Source: Kappaphycus alvarezii
Taxonomy: Eukaryota > Rhodophyta > Florideophyceae > Gigartinales > Solieriaceae
Reading direction: 5' to 3'
Length of the DNA stretch: 64,000 bases
Assembly (NCBI GenBank): GCA_002205965.3
Contig: NADL03000775.1
Coordinates: 620,001 to 684,000 of the forward strand
Shown here piece by piece: positions 36,283-48,655 of this stretch (position 1 is its first letter; each line of letters begins with the position of its first letter). The notes below the pieces were generated by a model. That model had not been told where the DNA came from. It did not search any database and saw only the letters and a list, made by a program, of their open reading frames with translations. A program made the translations under genes and the position numbers.

Positions 36283-38400
36283 CTATACATGCTATTACGC
36301 TGCATGATTACTTTAAAATTTCTTTTTCATTGAACAGCTAAACGGTCGCTATTTGAAGCAACATTTTTACTCATGTCTCTAAAGGAAAGTACACCTTTAA
36401 AGGCTAGGGTATTTGTGTACCGCATCTATTAATCAGCAGATATTTAGAGGCATTGGGCATCGGTGTTCAGATGAAAAAAAGACCATTTTCTTCAACTACA
36501 TTAAGTTAGGCATGAATGAGTAAAAGCAAAAAATTGGAACAACTGCTGTGGGTTTTGATTGGGACCAGCGAAGAAATCTGTAGCATAACTTTCTGTGACG
36601 ATTCAGTGCGGACTAGTAATTTGTCGAATCGATGACAAAAGTAGACTGGGGCCCATTCGCAAAACTTCTGATAGTCATCAGAACAGTTCAAGTAACGACA
36701 AAACGCTGAACTGGTGGACCAAATTGTAATCAACCCCCGAATTTGCTGGCAGCAGGATCAGAGGATGACGGGTAAAGCACGATTTGAGCGAAAAGTATAC
36801 GTTTTGGACTAAACTTTTGCACCTGTTCGTTCTTAATGAGATGCAACATCCCCGTGCATGAATAGAAAAATTATGGCAGGTAAGATTGGGTGCACTTGAA
36901 AACTAATTTTTTCTGCTGTTCCTTATGGAAGCAGTCGCGTTTGGGCAAATAAAGTAACAGAAGAAGAGGTGGATGAAAATTGGGCACGGGTCACTTCAAC
37001 CGGTAATAGTGCAATATACAACAGTCCTAAAAAGGGTGGTACAAAGTGAATCCTTCAGAATTTGTCCATTACAATGCACAGAAGTAATAGTTTGAGGCGA
37101 CTCACATGGCGAGACAATTGTTGTTTTGTGTCGAGAGCTGGTTTCCAAGTAATGCGAATACTGTAGCTAAAAATGCAAAAAAATCTTCTATTCTAGCATC
37201 GCGGAAATTTCCCGGTAAGTGTGTTGGAATGTAGGAAATACTGTAGTTCCGCTCTGGTTTTAGGAATAAAAACGACAAATTCGAATAAAGATTGCCTCGC
37301 CAGGGAAATATCGCAGCAGATGCGCCTTTACAAATGCGAGAGCTTGTTTTGTTGCTAATAACTATAAATTACATTAGAATTGGGTAAATATGCCTCACTT
37401 GCCAACTCTTTTAGACATATTTTGCAACTGAAAATTGTGAATATCATGGATGGATAAAAATAATCTGAGCTGTTTTTTCCACTACAGATGGAGCGACTCC
37501 GCCACAATGAATATTAAAAAACAAATGGTAGGTGTAAAACGAGGCGAGAACATATTAAATATCAAAATTTTTGATTTGGTTATTTAGTCACTTGTATTGC
37601 ACAACAAACCTCTTAGACTCGCCCTATAACACAGTTTGTCTGTTTCCAGACAGCCAAGATGAGGTATTTTCATCAGATGATGTATATTTGTAGGGATGAT
37701 AGTGGGCAATAGAAAGGAGGAAACTGAATTTATGGCAAGTAAAGAATTCTAAGTAGATTCAGTTAAAATCAGAAAAGAGGTGGGTCCTCACTGCATAAAA
37801 GTGCAGAGCTGGGAGGCATTATGTAGGCCAACGGAGTATTGTGTGGCCGAAGATTCTTGAGGGATATCCGAGCCCTCCTTGTCCTCATGACCTTTGAAAT
37901 TATTTTCATAATCTTTGTTGCCTTTGATACCAAGTAAAACATGCCCCAACAGTTTTTTACTCATTTAGATATTTTTTCAATTCCACGGCGCATATGATAT
38001 CCAAACGGGGCTCTACAGCAACTCGAATAAAATTAGAAGCCATCTTTAATGTATGTTTGTCATTCTGCTCTTTTCAAATGGCGTCAGCCTGCGCCAGTGT
38101 GGCCATTAGCTTTGGCCCATTTCAACCTAGTTTATAAAAGTTTGCAAACGTAGCTGATCTGTAAGGTCCTAGTCACTTGTTGTCCAAGGTGCCCCCGTTA
38201 CATGAGTGTTGTATTTGTAGAGACCAGCATCAAGGAGGTCGGGCGCAACTCGCTCGCTCAAACTTGACAAAGGAAAAGCTAATTTCATTGCCCTACTTTT
38301 GCACCTCTGGTTACCTTGTAGCATAGTTTGCAGGAGACCAGTCTTTACAGTCCACAATGTACCTCTTGCTCTACTTCTTCCCTAGTCTCATCACTCGAGT
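36283..38400. other. No gene seen
   Basis: AT-rich sequence, end of the gene-poor block. No open frame with coding character and no repeat recognised. Confidence 0.4.
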
Positions 38401-39174
38401 CATGCTCTCCACTCATACAGAGCAACTTTCTACTGAATCATTCACTTCTCTACTGCATCTACAATGTAGATTCTAGTCACATTCCTATTCAAACTTTTCC
38501 ATAAACAACACATAACCCTGCTTGTATCAATACCACTCACTTTTCTCCTGTTTAAATACAAACCCATTTACTATCCCTCATTCTCCACACCTGCACACCC
38601 TTCTTGACATTTCTCAGGCCCTCCCACGTAACACTTCCAACCTCAATTTCTCAAAAGCATCTGCGTCAAGGTGATTCCCATCTATCAATCCATTCTCCAT
38701 ACGCAGACTTGAAACTGCCGTTATTCCCTTCCACTCGTACTCACATCCACGCGCCCCACCCATTTTGCTACAATGCCCACTGCATCACCCCATACATCCT
38801 GCTATGACTTCTCATTCCTTGAGACCCACTAAAATATCTCCTCCCGTGGGCCATTCGTTTTCCAATCCATGCTCGCCACCCTCTCAAATTCCCACACATT
38901 TACACCACCCATCCCCTTGGAATCTGAATTTCCTCTTAGGTTTTTCTAACCTATCCGTCACCACTCAGTCGCACCTCCCATCTGCTGTTCCAGATACCAG
39001 TCCATGCTCCGTCCGAGACTTGCAGTCGCATTACCTCCACTGCCTCATCAACACTGTCTCAGCACATCAACTTCCATTCTTTGGCAACCGTCAGCTTAAA
39101 ACACCTTTCGCTGTCTCTTTATGAATTCCGCAGCGTTAGGATAACCGACAACGCCCTTCGCCCTCACCCCCAGG
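38401..39174 (+). other. Pyrimidine-rich leader region
   Basis: The plus strand is strongly C/T-rich over about 750 bases up to the transporter gene. This creates open frames (for example 38765-39124) of Pro/Ser/His composition that I regard as non-coding. It may be promoter or 5' leader of the next gene. Confidence 0.35.
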
Positions 39175-41371
39175 ATGACTAGAGAGCAATACCCTTCTCC
39201 CGCACCTTCCCCCCAAAAACCCAGGTAACTGGTCGCCGTCCTCCTCCATCACCGTTGTCAACAACTCTAGAAAAATCCACCACGCGATACGGATCTCTCG
39301 AATTGCCCAAAGCACAGCGGCCTCCGCGCCCCCGCCGAGACGCCAGCCTTCGCCGTATGGATCGCCAAAACCACAACGCCCACCTCCTGTCGGTCCACTG
39401 TCAAGGGTCCCAAGCAATCCTTCGCTTGTTCCATTCGTCAAGGTCGATTTAGATGATGTTGCCTCGCACATTAGCCGAAGTCTGAGCGCAGAATACACCG
39501 CAGAGCAATTGCTGGCCACCTTGACCGTTCCAGCTCAAAGTCACGGAACTACGCAGGCAAATTACGTGCCACCAGACCTCATCGATGACAACACCGTTCC
39601 ACATGAAGACGCTCTTTGGGAATGCCCAGCCCCCGACGGAACTCAGACTCCATTGCAGGTGGAGCTCGCTCAGAGTGAAAATCCAAACTTCACCGACGAC
39701 GCACTCGTCTTCAAAATTCGACCTCAAGAGAAACAGCCAACACACGATAGCAGTGGATTGATGACGCCACCGCAGAAAAAATTTGGAATTGAAAAAGCGG
39801 AAACAGACTCTGCTAAAGGATTTGCAATTAACATTCCCGTGCAAAAAGACACCATCGAGGCCGACCCGTTCGATAATGACGGGCCATCCTCTTGGGAATT
39901 TTCTTCGCGATACTCCGTCTCTGACAGGAGCAATGATGAGGAAGATCCCCTGATTCAAGACGATTCCAACTTTGCTATGTCCTTTAAGGGTGGCCACATT
40001 CCTTCCGAGAGATCAGCATTTGTGCAGCGGAAAGGCGCGCGGAACATAGCCGAGGAACAGGAGGTCTTGTATGCTGTACCCAACGGCGAGAGTTTCGGGA
40101 CACGAACAACCGGCTTGTTACTGCCGGTTATGGACTCTAGGGATGATCTCCGTCAGCTTATGCTTGTGGTGCCCCGGAGCAAGCGAATCAGCTGGACGAG
40201 AATGACAGTCTGCTTACTGAGACGGATGTGCCGTCCACTAAAGCTGAGGCAACTCGTGAGTATGTGGAGAGCATCACTCACCAGATCCCGCCCATCGTCG
40301 ATGTAGATTCTACTCTGGCTGTGCATGGTACAGCAGAGAAAGCGACTGTCGAAATGAGTGTCACAAAACAGGTGTCTTGGCTTGGGTACGCTGTCCTGGC
40401 AGTTGCTCTTGCATCTGTGGCAAGTCAAGGCACAGCAGTGAAATGGCAGCCGAATGTTGACGGATTGATTGCGGCGACATGGCTCATGCAAACGCAGACT
40501 CTGATCATGTTTCCGTTCGCAGTATACCAGTACTTTACCATGAATGTTGCGGAGCATGAAGAGCTGTTGAAACCTCAAACCCATAGACGAATACTAGCCG
40601 CCAGTCTGTCGCAGGTATGCTGGGCCGCGGGATTCTTTGTAGCCGTAGATCACACATCGCTGTTTCATGCCTGGTCGTTGAATAATGTGCATCCGCTGAT
40701 CATTGTATTGGTTGGGTTAGTAACAAAGGTCGTCATGCCATCTCGAAATGTGCGCGTGAATCCCGGCGAGATTTTGGGGCAGAGGTTGCGCTGGTGGGGG
40801 TTTTTCTGATGGTTATACCGACGGCGTTGCGAGGGACATGGAAACGATCACTGGAGACTTGGTAGCGATGGCCGGGTCGCTGGGAGCGATCGCGTTCCTT
40901 CAGATTTGCAAGTCTCTTCGAAGTCAGATTCCATTGTTTCTTATGATGACACCCATCGCGGGATTGAACGCAGTTTTCCTCTCAATGGGATCCATGATTG
41001 TGAATGGGACCGACTTTTCGATGACTGACCACGGAGCCTTAGGATGGCTTCGAGGTGACAGAATATGGCTCGGTCTTTACCTCGGAGGTGTAGTAGGTTT
41101 CTTAGGAACGGTGAGTTGTATTGCGGCGCTCAAGTATTTGCCAAAGGTAGTGGTTGGGAGCGTACAAACGATGATGCCAGTGGCAGGAACACTCGTGGCG
41201 ATTGCGGCAGGGCTTGACACATTTCCAGACTTCTGGACGACAATAGGTGGGGCCGCGATGCTTTACGGAGTGTTTAGCATTGCTGATGCCACTAGACAGA
41301 GCGAAGTAACAGTGGTTATCAATCCACATATTCAAGAAGTTGGTGGCCCGAACTTTGAGATAAATCCATGA
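39175..41371 (+). CDS. EamA/DMT-superfamily transporter with long cytosolic N-terminus
   Basis: Ten hydrophobic segments are visible from about 40380 to 41300 (for example WLGYAVLAVALASVAS, ILAASLSQVCWAAGFFVAV, VALVGVFLMVIPTAL, IPLFLMMTPIAGLNAVFLSM, FWTTIGGAAMLYGVFSIA), the 10-TM plan of EamA/nucleotide-sugar-type DMT carriers; the substrate cannot be told. About 300 acidic, Ser-rich residues precede them. Three frame changes fall at the C-run 40172-40175, the G-run 40776-40779 and G-run 40833-40835. One added base at each gives a continuous protein (for example LDENDSLLTETDVPSTK across the first, GEILG/AEVALVG across the second). The start is uncertain: ATG 39175 needs one or two more repairs before the clear frame starting near 39330. 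Confidence 0.7.
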
Positions 41372-41689
41372 CAGAGGTAATGACGAATAGAGATCGGAGA
41401 TGACAAATTTTGGTTTTGTTACGTACAGTACATGACAAGCTTATTAAATAAACTTGGGAGCAAAGTCTGCAGACATTACGTGTTGCCTTGACTGTCGAGG
41501 CATTTCCGACTGCGACATAACATTGGTCTGTTTCCGGGGCATGAGACATTCCCGTGCAATCCGATGTTCGGAGAACACAGACTCAGTGATAGTGGAGTCC
41601 CACGTCCTGCCAATTGCAATTACTGTACCTCTTCTTCAAGAACCCTTTGACAATTTCAGAACCTCTCAGAGGTTGCTGCTGTCAGCTGA

Positions 41690-42541
41690 TAGCCATCCAG
41701 ACTGGTGATAGCGAGGGGTGACCCGCTTCAAGTACTCATTGTAAACGCAATTCCCATACGAGAGATCCCTGACGGGATTCGACGACTTGCCCGGTTGCAG
41801 AACAAATCGAGAAGCCCAACTGCTGCGCCATTCGCCCCCGCACTGTCACCTCAAGTACAGACGATCTAATACCGCATTTCAAAAAAGAATGGTTCAGAGA
41901 CACCGGCGGTAGAACCCGCTGCCACGACATTGGACCGTGTTTGAACAGGCGCCAGCTTGTGACGTCTGGGGAAAGCGCTGGAGCCAAGAGGTGGGGGGTC
42001 GCGACAGCATGTCGGGCGAGGGGAAATTCTGGCCCCAAACGCGCAGTTGTGGTCTGAGGGAACCTTGCATGCCTGCAGCCTTGATGATGCATCTTGGGAT
42101 GGTGTGGCGCAGCATGTTGTGTCAGGTGTGTCCGACAATTGGGGCAGGTTTGAATGGTCGGAAGCAGCCTTCCGCAATCCGACCACTGTGATATTGCGGC
42201 TCTGGAGCAAAGAAAGCGTATAGTTGCTAGTTACCAATTGCATCGGGGTTGTGCTCAGCGGTGACCACTGTTGGGCCGTTGGGGATGGCACAGAGTCGTG
42301 TGGGATGCGGATCGCATCGCTGCTGATTGGAATAGCAGCGTATCGCGGAAGCGATAGTTTCGAGCGCGGGAATCCAAGTCTGTATGGTTTAGGAGCGAGT
42401 CATTCGTCGACAATAGGCCGTGACATTTGCATAGACACTCCGCAACGAACTTGCAATCCTGATTTCGCGCGCAATAGCTACTCCAACCGGCCACTTGCAG
42501 CAGTTCTCAAAAGGGGGCGCTCACGGGAGATTAGTGTGTGA
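41690..42541 (+). pseudogene. LRR-containing coding remnant
   Basis: One plus frame reads DPLQVLIVNAIPIREIPDGI, then RRLARLQ (about 41719-41800), a clear leucine-rich repeat unit of the plant/Ras-group type. It is followed in other frames by DDLIPHFKKEWFRDTGG (about 41858), PNAQLWSEGTLHACSLDDAS and VSDNWGRFEWSEAAFRNPTT (42030-42185), and GMRIASLLIGIAAYRG (about 42300). The sense is coherent but at least three frame changes are needed, more than in neighbouring genes, so both decay and sequence errors are possible. An upstream segment (41454-41708) may belong to it. No start is assigned. Confidence 0.4.
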
Positions 42542-43285
42542 TACAACTCTCCAAATACACTTTGCTGCAGTTGCTTTTACAAACAGATAACTGTGCCGAT
42601 CAACTAACTATCCAAACCCTCAGTCAGCGAATCCCGACGGATGAACGCCTGGAAATTGATTCCTTAGTCTACGGTTGTTCATTGTTTAACACGAATACTC
42701 AGGGATTGACGCATTGATTTGTGTGAATTTGGGTGATCAGGATGCGTTGTAATTGTTTTTCGGCACTTTGCTTGTATTGGCCTTGTGTCTCGCCCGTCTC
42801 CGTACGAGAGTATGAGCCTAGGGGCTTAGCACACCTGAAGATGTGGCTGCGGATGTCTAGAAGTCAATAGGGGGAGGTGTGGGACTGCACAAAGGCCTTT
42901 TATTTTTCTTCCTTTGCACGGTCAAGTTGAGACAAGAGTGCGTTAGAATCCCTTGTTGATTTCCGAGGTGCAGCTGGGGTATATGGGTAGGTGAAAGTCA
43001 AATCTAGTGCCACTCCGGTTTAAATTCCCTTGCGTCCCAGTGCGTGGTTCAAAGGGGGGTGAAGTCAGGGGTTGGCGTCTCCCGTGAGATACGTTGGTTC
43101 GGAGTGGAACATGAACTCAGAGTGAGGTCGGGCGTATAAGATGTGAGCGATGGTCTCGAAGAGATTGTTATGTTATGTTGGTATCATGTATGCGGAGCAA
43201 AACGGCGGCTGATAGTTCCAGAATCAAGCTCAGCATTACGTCACAACTCCCTTTCCAGAAATCCTGAGCTATGTAAGGGACGAGC
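42542..43285. other. No gene seen
   Basis: Intergenic. No open frame with coding character. Confidence 0.35.
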
Positions 43286-43440
43286 AGCCGCTATGACCCG
43301 ACTCAATTTACAAGGCCAACTGTTAAGCATTCTCAAGCAAGAGGGCCCACCGCGCATTGATTCAAGCGGTACGTTTGGATGAGTGTGCTTTGGAACTGCT
43401 TCGAGGCTACATTGTCGCATTTAGACTCAAAGTCAATCGG
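43286..43440 (+). CDS. Small ORF, possible histone-fold (CENP-X-like)
   Basis: From an internal ATG at about 43292 the frame reads MTRLNLQGQLLSILKQEGPP and RIDSS. A one-base change near 43370 then gives RLDECALELLRGYIVAFRLK to a stop at about 43440. The pattern (short helix, R-I-x-S-x-A-like loop, then a long amphipathic helix) recalls CENP-X/MHF2, a protein of only about 80 residues. The final helices are missing or in another frame. Recognition is weak; it may be a chance match. Confidence 0.2.
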
Positions 43441-44484
43441 TAAATCGCCGCAGTGCACATTTCTTCAAGAAAATTGTTCAAAGCGGCCAAATTTCATGCA
43501 AATGTCTCGAGGCAGATTTCCTGAGGCCAGCTTCAATTGCTCGGATGAAAGTCACCCCGCCTTTGGTAATAAGAATTTTATTCAAGGAAATAAAATCGAA
43601 ACTACGAGGTGACATCTCTATTATATGCGGAGTCGATGAAAAATGCATCTGCAAAACTTGGCCGTTTAACGGTAGCTGTTTGCCGGGGTGCTGCAGTGCA
43701 CCCGTTCCATAAACAGCACTGGCAGATTCGAGTTTTGCATATTGGGTAAAGACCAGAGTGCGGCGCCAACTCTCTCTCCACTCTGGGAAATCCCGTTTTC
43801 AATCGGTACTGGGGTGGACCACTCCTAGGTCAGTACTGGTGGAGATTCTGAGCATTACAAGTTATGATGTTGGATGTCTACGGATTTATCTTACCAGCAA
43901 AGCATAGTGAGTTGATGTTATTAATTTTGACTCGAGCATGTGTGATGCCTGTTCCAGATGGCGGCTTTGTTCTATGGTTGGCATCCAGACGGTGCGTGAT
44001 GTTCGTGGAAAGTAATTTGAATGGAATCAAAAAAGGAACTCTGAAACTGTTGGTCGGCGGGCCGAAGTAGGGGCTCTAGACTGGGTATTTGAGCACACAA
44101 TACAGAATATTTAAATGCGCACTCACTGTTCGAAATTCTGGAAAATTTTGGCTGTACAAATAACCCTGTTCGGTAGGTTATCGTTGGCCTCTTGCGAAAG
44201 ATAGCGGCGTAATTTTTTTTACTGCGCAACTCGAATCTCTAACCGACACTCATTTTCGAGAGTTGGCGCATTCGCAAGGTGCAAGTCAATATCGCAACCC
44301 GACCAACGTCCCCATTCTCTACCGCTACCGGTGGTTCAATTCTTACGGAAAACAACAACCAACACATTTTCCCCGACTATCCGTTACTCCCTTTGTCGTT
44401 GAATCAAAAAACAAAAACCGCCTCTCGACACCCGACTTTCCAACTCTTTCCAGCCCGGGTCCCAACGCCGCCCTACTTGAGACC
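43441..44484. other. Intergenic, upstream of MED27-like gene
   Basis: Short open frames only (for example plus 43864-44070). No recognised motif. Confidence 0.35.
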
Positions 44485-45770
44485 ATGGCTCAACACCAGA
44501 TCGTAACAGGAAGGATGATGAGTGCCGTCGAGCGCGCCAGGGCGAGGTAAACAGCTTCAGGAACCATCTCAATGCCATGCTTCGAAGTGAATCCGCGAAT
44601 GAAGTCAACACAGCTCGATCGATGGCCGACCATCTTGCTCAAGCCGAACTTCTCGTGGAAAAGGCGGAGGCCACTGCAAAGCGCATTCGTCATGGCACCC
44701 GCGTTCCCCCGCGCCCTACCGCGTCTGTAGCGCCGTCCGTTCGCGCAAAGCGTGCGATTGCAGTGTTGCGCGCGGGACTGGATGCCGACGATGCACCGAT
44801 GCTTGGAGCAAAGGCGGATGCCGCGGAGAGGGACAAGAAGAGGAAAGCAGATGGACATTTGGAGCCTGCTGCACGAGTTGCGAAAAAGGCAAGGAGCGCC
44901 GGTTCGGATGTGTCGTTCTTGTCAGCGGCTGGTAAGCCGGCGGCTACTCCGTTGGCGGAGGATGCATTCAACTCTATACTGCGTAAGCTTTCAAAGGAGA
45001 CAGAGTTGAGCATTCGTGTCATTGGCGGGCGGGGAGTCGTTTTGGAGTGCAAGAATGTTTTCCGCGCGTTTATCTGGTTCCAAGAGACAGAACCTCCGTC
45101 GGGGATAAAATCAGCTACTCCGGATGGTTCGCTTCCGACCTTTATAGCACCGGAATTCATCGGCTGCTTTGGCATCGATGAAGCCAATCTGGGTCGCTGG
45201 TCCTGTAGCCGCTATGCAGTGTTTAACGTGATGTCAGAGCGTGCCAACGCCGCAATTCGTTACTACACAGCCCGTGAAAAAACCGGCGAAGAAGCCTTTG
45301 CAGCGCTGGTGCAATGGTTGGAGCGTCACAAGAACCTATACTCTGCAAAATGCGAGGAGCGAAGACTAGCGTTTGATGCATCAAGAGGCATATTCCTGCC
45401 TGCCTGCATCTATCCGTTCGAAGGGAACGGCCCGCCACGCTTCACCCGCGGTTCAATCCCACTGCGCGGCAATTCGACGCAGCCTACAGTGCGAGTGTCC
45501 GGGGCCGGACATTACAGTCAGGTACAGCACCAGAGTGGGTCGCGTGGTGCAGGTGCGAGTGGGGTGAGCGGTGCGGCAAGCGGTGCGACAATGGTGAATG
45601 GGGTATCGAGTTTGAATGCGAGGGGCGTGGCGGCGTCGGCAGGAGGTGCAGTACACCATGTGACGCAAGGAGCATCGAGTGGAGCGGAGGGTGCGAGTCG
45701 TGGGATGGGAGCGGCGGCAGGGGCGATGGGCGGTAGAATGGTGCCGGGGCCGTCGAAAGGGAGAAATTAG
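44485..45770 (+). CDS. MED27: Mediator subunit 27-like protein
   Basis: ATG 44485 opens MAQHQIVTGRMMSAVERARA. One G added at 44546-44547 joins this to VNSFRNHLNAMLRSESANEV and the long frame ending at 45770, giving about 428 residues. The N-terminal third is helical with coiled-coil character, followed by a basic Ala/Lys-rich linker. The region EEAFAALVQWLERHKNLYSA followed by KC and, 15-20 residues on, GIFLPACIYPFEG matches the C-terminal Med27 module (W-L-x-x-x-x-x-L-F-x-x-x-C, then L-L-P-P-x-x-x-P-Y). The usual second cysteine of the CxxC pair appears to be Glu (KCEERR). A Gly/Ala/Ser-rich tail of about 110 residues is extra. Med27 is a tail/upper-module Mediator subunit in the nucleus. 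Family call by motif only. Confidence 0.6.
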
Positions 45771-46126
45771 AGGAGGCATGGGGGTTTGAAAGTTGGAGCG
45801 TGAGCAGGATGCGGGGCGGTATGCATGGGAGCAAGTTTGAGAATGCATGGGTGGCAAGTTGGACGGGAAGGATGGGGTGGGTGGACGGTTTATTGGCCTT
45901 GATGCTGATGGTTGTTTTTGTCCCGGAGTTGTTGACAGGGATTTTGAATGCAGATGGGAGGAAGAACAGAGTGGTAGGCATGGCTATTGTAAGTGGGTTG
46001 AGTGTGAACGACAAGAGGCATGAGCAGCAAACGTGCAAGCGGACTGTTGTTTCAAAAAAGACTGGTTGTAGGATTTGTCGGGATGTTGAAGGATAGGAGG
46101 CGGGTGCGATGGGTAGAAATTACGGA
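45771..46126. other. Convergent 3' spacer
   Basis: Lies between the MED27-like stop and the stop of the minus-strand ankyrin gene. Open frames here are out of phase with both genes and have no recognised motif. Confidence 0.4.
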
Positions 46127-46621
46127 CTATTTGCGAGAATTGAGTAGATATACAAGGCCTGGTAAGACGGCGACATCTAGTGGAGTAAAGCCGCGAGAAT
46201 CAGGTGTGATACGTGCGCCAAGCGCGAGTAGAGTAAAGACGACACTTTCAGCGTGTGGGTCTGTCCTCCCGCGGCCAAATGCAAGGGAGTTTTCAGGTCA
46301 TTATCCGGCATGTTGACGAGCTTTAGAGCCTGGTGAGTATGATGGCCAAAGTCTTGTCGTACGGCAGCGACACCACGAGCCAGCTCGTACAAGGCGCGGA
46401 TGGTGGGAACGTTTGCGTTGGCAGCAGCGTAGTGAAAGGCAGTGCGGTTGGTGCTGTGATGTGTGATTAGGGCGGTGGGTATTTGGCCGGTGCGGATGAG
46501 TTTGAGGTGCGAGCGACTTGTACTTTGTAGAGTTGGGGTCGGGGCGGTGTGCGCATGGCGTTTGTATCGGATGGCGGCGGTTTATGGGATGGAATGATAT
46601 TCTTTCGAGGAGTTGAATCAT
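46127..46621 (-). CDS. Small ankyrin-repeat protein
   Basis: Three ankyrin-type units are visible: STNRTAFHYAAANANVPTIR, then after a spacer NDLKTPLHLAAG, then SRGFTPLDVAVLPGLVYLLN before the TAG at 46127. The second and third are in different frames; one base added in the C-run 46268-46270 (G on the coding strand) joins them through DPHAESVVFTLLALGARI. ATG 46621 (MIQLLERISFHP) is a possible start but needs two further repairs in C-rich sequence near 46530, so the N-terminus is uncertain. About 165 residues. Ankyrin repeats bind other proteins; no partner can be named. Divergent from the antiporter gene, which starts 300 bp away. Confidence 0.55.
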
Positions 46622-46920
46622 CACCAAGTGGCGCGCTACTATAGGGTCTTAGCTTGTAGTATAACTGAATCGTCACAACATATCAGCCACTCATTTGCTG
46701 AACCGTCGCGATTTACATTTGACTTGGAATCTTTGCTCGCATGATCTAACTTTACAGCACAGAAACATGAATGGATCAGGGAATACTTTCAGCCTGATAC
46801 CACCAGCTCTCAATACAACGAAACGCTTGGTTCACTGAACCGGCACGAGTGAGTCACTCTCCCCCTTGCTCAACCGCTATCCACATTTCACAAACTTACC
46901 GACCATTTCCATCAACCGCC

Positions 46921-48440
46921 ATGCACGCCTTCGTCGCCTCCCCTCCCCTCCTTCCAACAAAACCAATACCCTTCCTCCGCCGTCCCCCTCTCCGCTCATA
47001 CCGCATTTCCATTCCCTCCCGCAATGCCCCTCCCTCCATGTCCACAGCGGCCACCCCTCCCAACCCCCAACTCCCTCTCAACTCCTCCACCCCCACTCCA
47101 ACCCCCACCGCATCTCCATTACCTCGCAACCACCTCATCTGGCGATGGCGTGTATTTCTCACCATGCTAATATCCTACGCCATTTACTACCTCACCCGTT
47201 TCAGCTTTCCCTTCAGCGCCCCCATCATGCAAACATCCATCAATCTCTCCCTCCAACAAATCGGCCTCATAAGCTCCTGTTTCCCGATCGCATACGGTAT
47301 ATCCAAACTCTTCGGAGGCCTCGTTGCAGATCTCGGCTCCCAGCGACTCATTCTTTCCGCCGGCCTCGCTCTCGCCGCCCTGTGCAACATCCTCTTCACC
47401 GCTGCCACCTCCGTCCCGTATTTCGCTTTCATATGGGCACTCAACGGCCTTGTAAGCAGCGTCGGATTTCCCGCCTGCGCCAAACTACTCTCCAACTGGT
47501 TCTCTGCCACCGAACGAGGCACTTATTGGGGATTTCTAAACGTCAGTCTAAACATTGGCGGCGCCCTGTCCCCCATCATCATCGGAACCGCCGCTGCAAA
47601 GCTCGGCTGGCGTTTCGGCATGCTCATCCCCGCTGCAATGGCACTTGCAATGTCAGCGGTGGCCTATGTTGCCATTGCCGACTCACCCAAACAAGCGGGG
47701 CTAACGCCATTCGAACCAGAGGAAGCGCCGAAGAAGCGGGGGCCGGAAACGGGGGGACTCCAGGCTACCATTGCCGTGTTTCGGACTCACTTGGTGCAAG
47801 GGGTGCTGCATGAAAAGGCGGTATGGTTGCTGGCGGGGCGTACTTTTTCGTGTACATGATTCGTCAGGCGTTGACCAGCTGGACGGTGTTTTATCTGATG
47901 CAGGCGAGAGGAGTGAGTACGCTGGTTGAGGCGGGGCTGAGGGTGTCGGGACTGGAACTGGGTGGATTATTGGGGTCGTTATCGTCCGGGTGGCTTTCCG
48001 ATCGACTGGTGGCGCGAAATCGGGAGGCGGGGGCGATTGGACAGCGCGTGCGTGTGATTATGGTTTATTTGGTCATCACGGCGGCGGCTGTGACTGGATT
48101 CTTCTACGTCCCAGTTACAAATGCACTGCTTCCGGTGCAATGGGGGTTGTTTGCAATGGCGGGCTTTGGGTTGTATGGACCGCAACTTTTGGTGGGATTG
48201 AGTGGCACGGAGTGTGTGGATAGGAGATATGCGGGTACGAGTAATGGATTTGTGGGGTTGGTGGCCTATGGAGGGTCGGCGTTGGCTGGGTTTCCGCTGG
48301 CGTTGTGTGTCAAGAAGCTGGGGTGGAATTCGTTGTTTGTAATGATGGTTGGGTGCTGTGTGGCGGTGAGTGTGCTGTTAGTGCCTTTGTTGGGCAAAAA
48401 GTCCTATGAGCAGATGAGTGCGGAGAGGCGGTCAAGATGA
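46921..48440 (+). CDS. Organophosphate:phosphate antiporter (GlpT/UhpT-like MFS)
   Basis: A 336-codon frame and a 205-codon frame join when one G is added to the run 47835-47838 (WLLAG/GAYFFVYMIRQALTSW), giving about 505 residues. Family features are TRFSFPFSAPIMQTSIN, the first MFS loop word IAYGISKLFGGLVADLGSQR, a second-half G-x-x-S-D-R counterpart (GSLSSGWLSDRLVARNR), NVSLNIGGALSPIIIG, and SPKQAGLTPFEPEE where bacterial GlpT has its TPQSCGLPP word at the centre of the protein. These carriers exchange glycerol-3-phosphate or sugar phosphates for Pi. ATG 46921 gives an N-terminal extension of about 70 residues rich in Ser, Pro and Arg, which could be an organelle transit peptide; the upstream frame start is not ATG. 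Confidence 0.8.
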
Positions 48441-48655
48441 GTATGCGGTCTGCGAGGGTTGATTACGATTCCCAACCGTACGTTTTGCAGTAAATGTGCC
48501 ATAGACTGAACGTTACTTCAATGAACGACAACCTGAGTGCGTCCTCCTCTTTTGATGAAACCAGTGATATCGGTGAGACACGGGTTGTCTGAGAAGTTGA
48601 TTCTGCATAAAGTGTAGAACGGCCGACTGGCGCGGGGCAGGTCTAGTGGGACGCA

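Noticed and set aside
38604-39124. Pro/Ser/His-rich open frames before the transporter gene
   Set aside because: They follow from the pyrimidine-rich composition; no frame is favoured and no motif is seen.
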